NCBI GenBank assembly: GCA_036320915.1 | Contig: JAXBDG010000007.1 | Span: forward strand, 1,612,001-1,676,000 | Reading direction: 5' to 3' | DNA: 64,000 nucleotides | Origin: Linnemannia elongata | Lineage: Eukaryota > Mortierellomycota > Mortierellomycetes > Mortierellales > Mortierellaceae | Part shown: positions 62,101 through 64,000 of the stretch, piece by piece | Layout of the letters: each line of letters opens with the position of its first letter | Position numbering within the stretch: position 1 is the first letter of the stretch | Notes under the pieces: generated by a model | The model's database searches: none | What the model saw: only the letters and a program-made list of their open reading frames with translations | Told to the model about the DNA's origin: nothing | Program-made: the position numbers and the translations under genes

Positions 62101-62971
62101 CCCCAGTGATCCGGCATATGAACAATCGCGAATGCCTTTTCAAGTCGCCCACTCTTGACTAGGTCCTTCTTCCATTCCCAAAGGATATTTTGACCCCAGA
62201 GAATGATTTGAAGGGGAGGAATGAAGAGATATCGATCGTTTGCACCATATGACATGGAAAAGAGCTCCATGACTGTACGCACAATCTCATCGTCAATGTA
62301 AATCTCTTTCATGAGGTCAAAGGTGTTTGAAATGCCTAGCGACGCGCCAGACGTTGGATTGAATTTCCACATCATGATGCCCGGGGTAGTGTAAAGAAGG
62401 GTACGGAACCAATCGGCGAACTCACGGTCGGAATTTACATCGATCCAATTCAGTATCTCTCTGGCCTTGACGATGAAAATGTTCGTGTCCACCGCACCTA
62501 GTAAGATCTTGACAGCTGCGGATGTAAAATCGCCTATGCCTTCGATACGAATTCCCCAAGCCCCTTCAGCTTCAACTATAAAAAAAGGATTACTAAAGTT
62601 AGCACAGAGTTATATACCAAAAAAAAATGGGAGGGGGGGTTGTCGAATAGTTCAATCCAAAAAATGATGCAAAGGCAAATGAAAACGATATTGTTTATGC
62701 GCTTCATACCTAACATGGAGTTGGCTTGCAAAGCAATGTTTCTTGATGGAATAGTCCTGAGGGCTGCGAGTCTGGCCTCATATATCCTCTCCTTGGGTGG
62801 CGGGGGCTCATAGATGACCTCAACGTTGGCATTTGTTTTGATATTGGGCAAGGGAATTCCCAGCAACATTCGACCGGTCTGCAACTTTTGCCAGTAAGTA
62901 CTGTACATAACCCTTGACTCTTTAGATTTTGGAGGACAGTCCTCAACAGGAATAGGCTCGGTGCTTGACAT
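58142..62971 (-). CDS. Mutator-like (MULE) transposase fused to a Ulp1-type protease
   Basis: Eight minus-strand exons, 62710-62971, 61794-62575, 61077-61707, 59572-60995, 59394-59474, 59211-59291, 59010-59090 and 58142-58900, give 1366 residues in one frame. Residues about 240-320 are a C48/Ulp1 peptidase: HW at His244, GDSL with Asp261, PQQPPGSGSC with Gln301 and Cys308. An acidic pentapeptide-repeat linker follows. Then comes a FAR1-type zinc finger (GFQLRR, SKRTNCPCR, HSGH) and a MULE transposase domain with probable catalytic Asp743 (LSDNTF), Asp805 (IIVDND) and Glu867 (FENRW), plus the CIWHLGHQNL motif. Three repeated 27-residue exons precede a SWIM finger (CTC...VCRH). The last motif is a knuckle, CGVCNGEGHNARKH. 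All domains look intact and no frameshift was seen. If the intron 61708-61793 is retained, the Ulp1 part ends alone at 61728, so a two-product or two-gene model is possible. Confidence 0.8.
58901..59580 (-). repeat. tandem exon-intron duplication in the MULE gene
   Basis: Units of about 183-201 bp, each an 81-nt exon plus its intron, are repeated three times, with partial copies at both ends. Exon starts at 59474, 59291 and 59090 show the period. Differences in unit length come largely from the T-run in each intron (for example T31 at 59130-59160). Intron sequence such as ACTACAGACGAAGGCAA recurs at each acceptor. Confidence 0.9.
61299..61600 (-). repeat. 15-bp coding minisatellite (acidic pentapeptides)
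   Basis: About nineteen tandem 15-bp units inside exon 3 of the transposon gene encode pentapeptides of the form [EV]-E-I-[SA]-E. Units differ by single substitutions, and the frame is kept throughout. Confidence 0.9.
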
Positions 62972-63500
62972 TCTAGCTTTACAATCAGCACAACATCAAC
63001 TATTAACAACTGCATATTGTTCAAGTGCAACAAGACTGGATATAAGTTTAATACTAACCGGGAACTGCGGGAAAAAGAGATCAGCAAAGGATGGGTCAAG
63101 AGTGTAACAAGTAAGCTCGATGGTTTTTTTCCTATCCTACCTTATCCTATATCAGCTTTTATAGCTTATTGCTGATGTGTCAAAAATAGGAGAAAACCGC
63201 CTTTCCTTTAGCACAAATTACACCTATTCATTATGGATCAAGCAGCTCTAAAGTCTCTTACAAGTGACAGAGAGTACAGGGTTGTCAAAAGTAATCGTCT
63301 TGCGCTGGTATGCTTAAAATTGTAGCGGGACCAGTTTATGTTGCAAGTCCGCAACACATCAATTCCCAGCTGTACCTTTTGCGATGCATCAAAAAAAAAA
63401 AAGATAGAAAGCCAGGTGCCTTGCACATATACTACGGTACCACAATGGTTGGATGCGTATGTATGCTATGTGATGCTCCAGTCCGCTTTCAAGGAAAAAA
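62972..63500. other. upstream region of the transposon gene
   Basis: It must contain the leftward promoter. An inverted partner of the GRCAACCC motif is at 63278-63290. A 30-codon plus-strand ORF (63233-63325) overlaps that motif and has no recognisable domain. Confidence 0.5.
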
Positions 63501-64000
63501 AAAATTTTGGAAGGAAGAGAGGCGTCTCGCACACTTCCTACGATATCTTGAAGGATGTATGTACATGCCTGTTCCTCTTTCTAGGAAAAAAATTTTTTTT
63601 TGGAAGGAAGCAAGGCGTCTCGCACACTTCCTACGATATCTTTAAGGATGTATGTACATGCCTGCTGCATACCATGCTCCGTTCTCAAGGAAAATTGTTT
63701 TTGCAAGGAAGAGAGGCGTCTCGCACACTTGCTACGATATCTTTAAGGATATATGTACATGCCTGTTGCATACCATGCTCCGTTCCTCTTTCGGGGAAAA
63801 AATATTTTTTTGGAAGGAAGGGAGGCGTCTCGCACACTTCCTACGATATCTTGAAGGATGTATGTACATGCCTGCTGCATACCATGCTCCGTTCTCAAGG
63901 AAAATTGTTTTTGCAAGGAAGAGAGGCGTCTCGCACACTTCCTACGATATCTTGAAGGATGTATGTACATGCCTGTTGCATACCATGCTCCGTTCCCAAG
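63500..64000. repeat. higher-order minisatellite, runs off the window
   Basis: Five copies of a 93-109 bp unit, anchored on GGCGTCTCGCACACTT at 63521, 63614, 63715, 63824 and 63925. Spacings are 93, 101, 109 and 101 bp. Copies 2+3 match copies 4+5, so the repeat is a 210-bp dimer. Each unit includes GATGTATGTACATGCCTG. The array continues to the last base. Confidence 0.93.

Noticed and set aside
63233..63325. 30-codon plus-strand ORF near the transposon
   Set aside because: No domain, overlaps the inverted CAACCC motif, and no continuation exon with a sound splice site was found.
63338..63955. 205-codon ORF through the terminal minisatellite
   Set aside because: It stays open because the dimer is 210 bp and stop-poor; it alternates frames of the same monomer, which a real protein repeat would not do.

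Overview
The window looks like nuclear DNA of a filamentous fungus. Genes carry several short GT-AG introns, there is a fungal-type elongation factor 3, and Rab7, class V myosin, Mediator 4, SNO-type PLP synthase and a STK16/Env7-type kinase are all present. A secreted ML-domain protein, pyrimidine-rich leaders and long A/T homopolymers would fit Mortierellaceae (Mortierellomycota), but that placement is inference from gene style, not a search result. I reconstructed 17 protein genes. In every spliced model the exon lengths sum to a whole number of codons.

Layout. 1-2724 is gene-free. 2725-6619 holds two leftward genes: Rab7/Ypt7 and a putative glycolipid-binding-fold protein. 6620-13026 is a 6.4 kb stretch where I see no gene. 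13027-22087 reads rightward: a secreted ML-domain lipid-binding protein, a secreted DUF3712/LEA14-like protein, and a USP-type deubiquitinase. 22330-44583 is a run of seven leftward housekeeping genes: SLC35C2/Ymd8-type transporter, MED4, eEF3, class V myosin, BAP31/Yet-type ER protein and a DUF1764 protein, with a 2.9 kb repeat-rich gap after the myosin. 44853-57115 reads rightward: LETM1-domain protein, SNO/PdxT, STK16/Env7 kinase, PDK/BCKDK-family kinase, and a second DUF3712-like secreted protein that is a paralogue of the one at 16692.

58142-62971 is a large leftward transposon gene. It appears to join a Ulp1 (C48) protease domain, a 15-bp-repeat acidic linker, a FAR1-type zinc finger, a MULE (Mutator-like) transposase with its D-D-E residues, three tandemly duplicated 81-nt exons, a SWIM zinc finger and a terminal zinc knuckle. 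The window ends in a higher-order minisatellite of 101+109 bp subunits. This transposon and its exon amplification are the most unusual content.

Most genes are unrelated housekeeping functions and are not a co-regulated system. Loose functional links are membrane traffic (Rab7, myosin V, Env7-type kinase, BAP31, SLC35C2) and mitochondria (LETM1, PDK). The two secreted DUF3712-like paralogues about 40 kb apart share intron positions and a signal-peptide-plus-KR propeptide layout.
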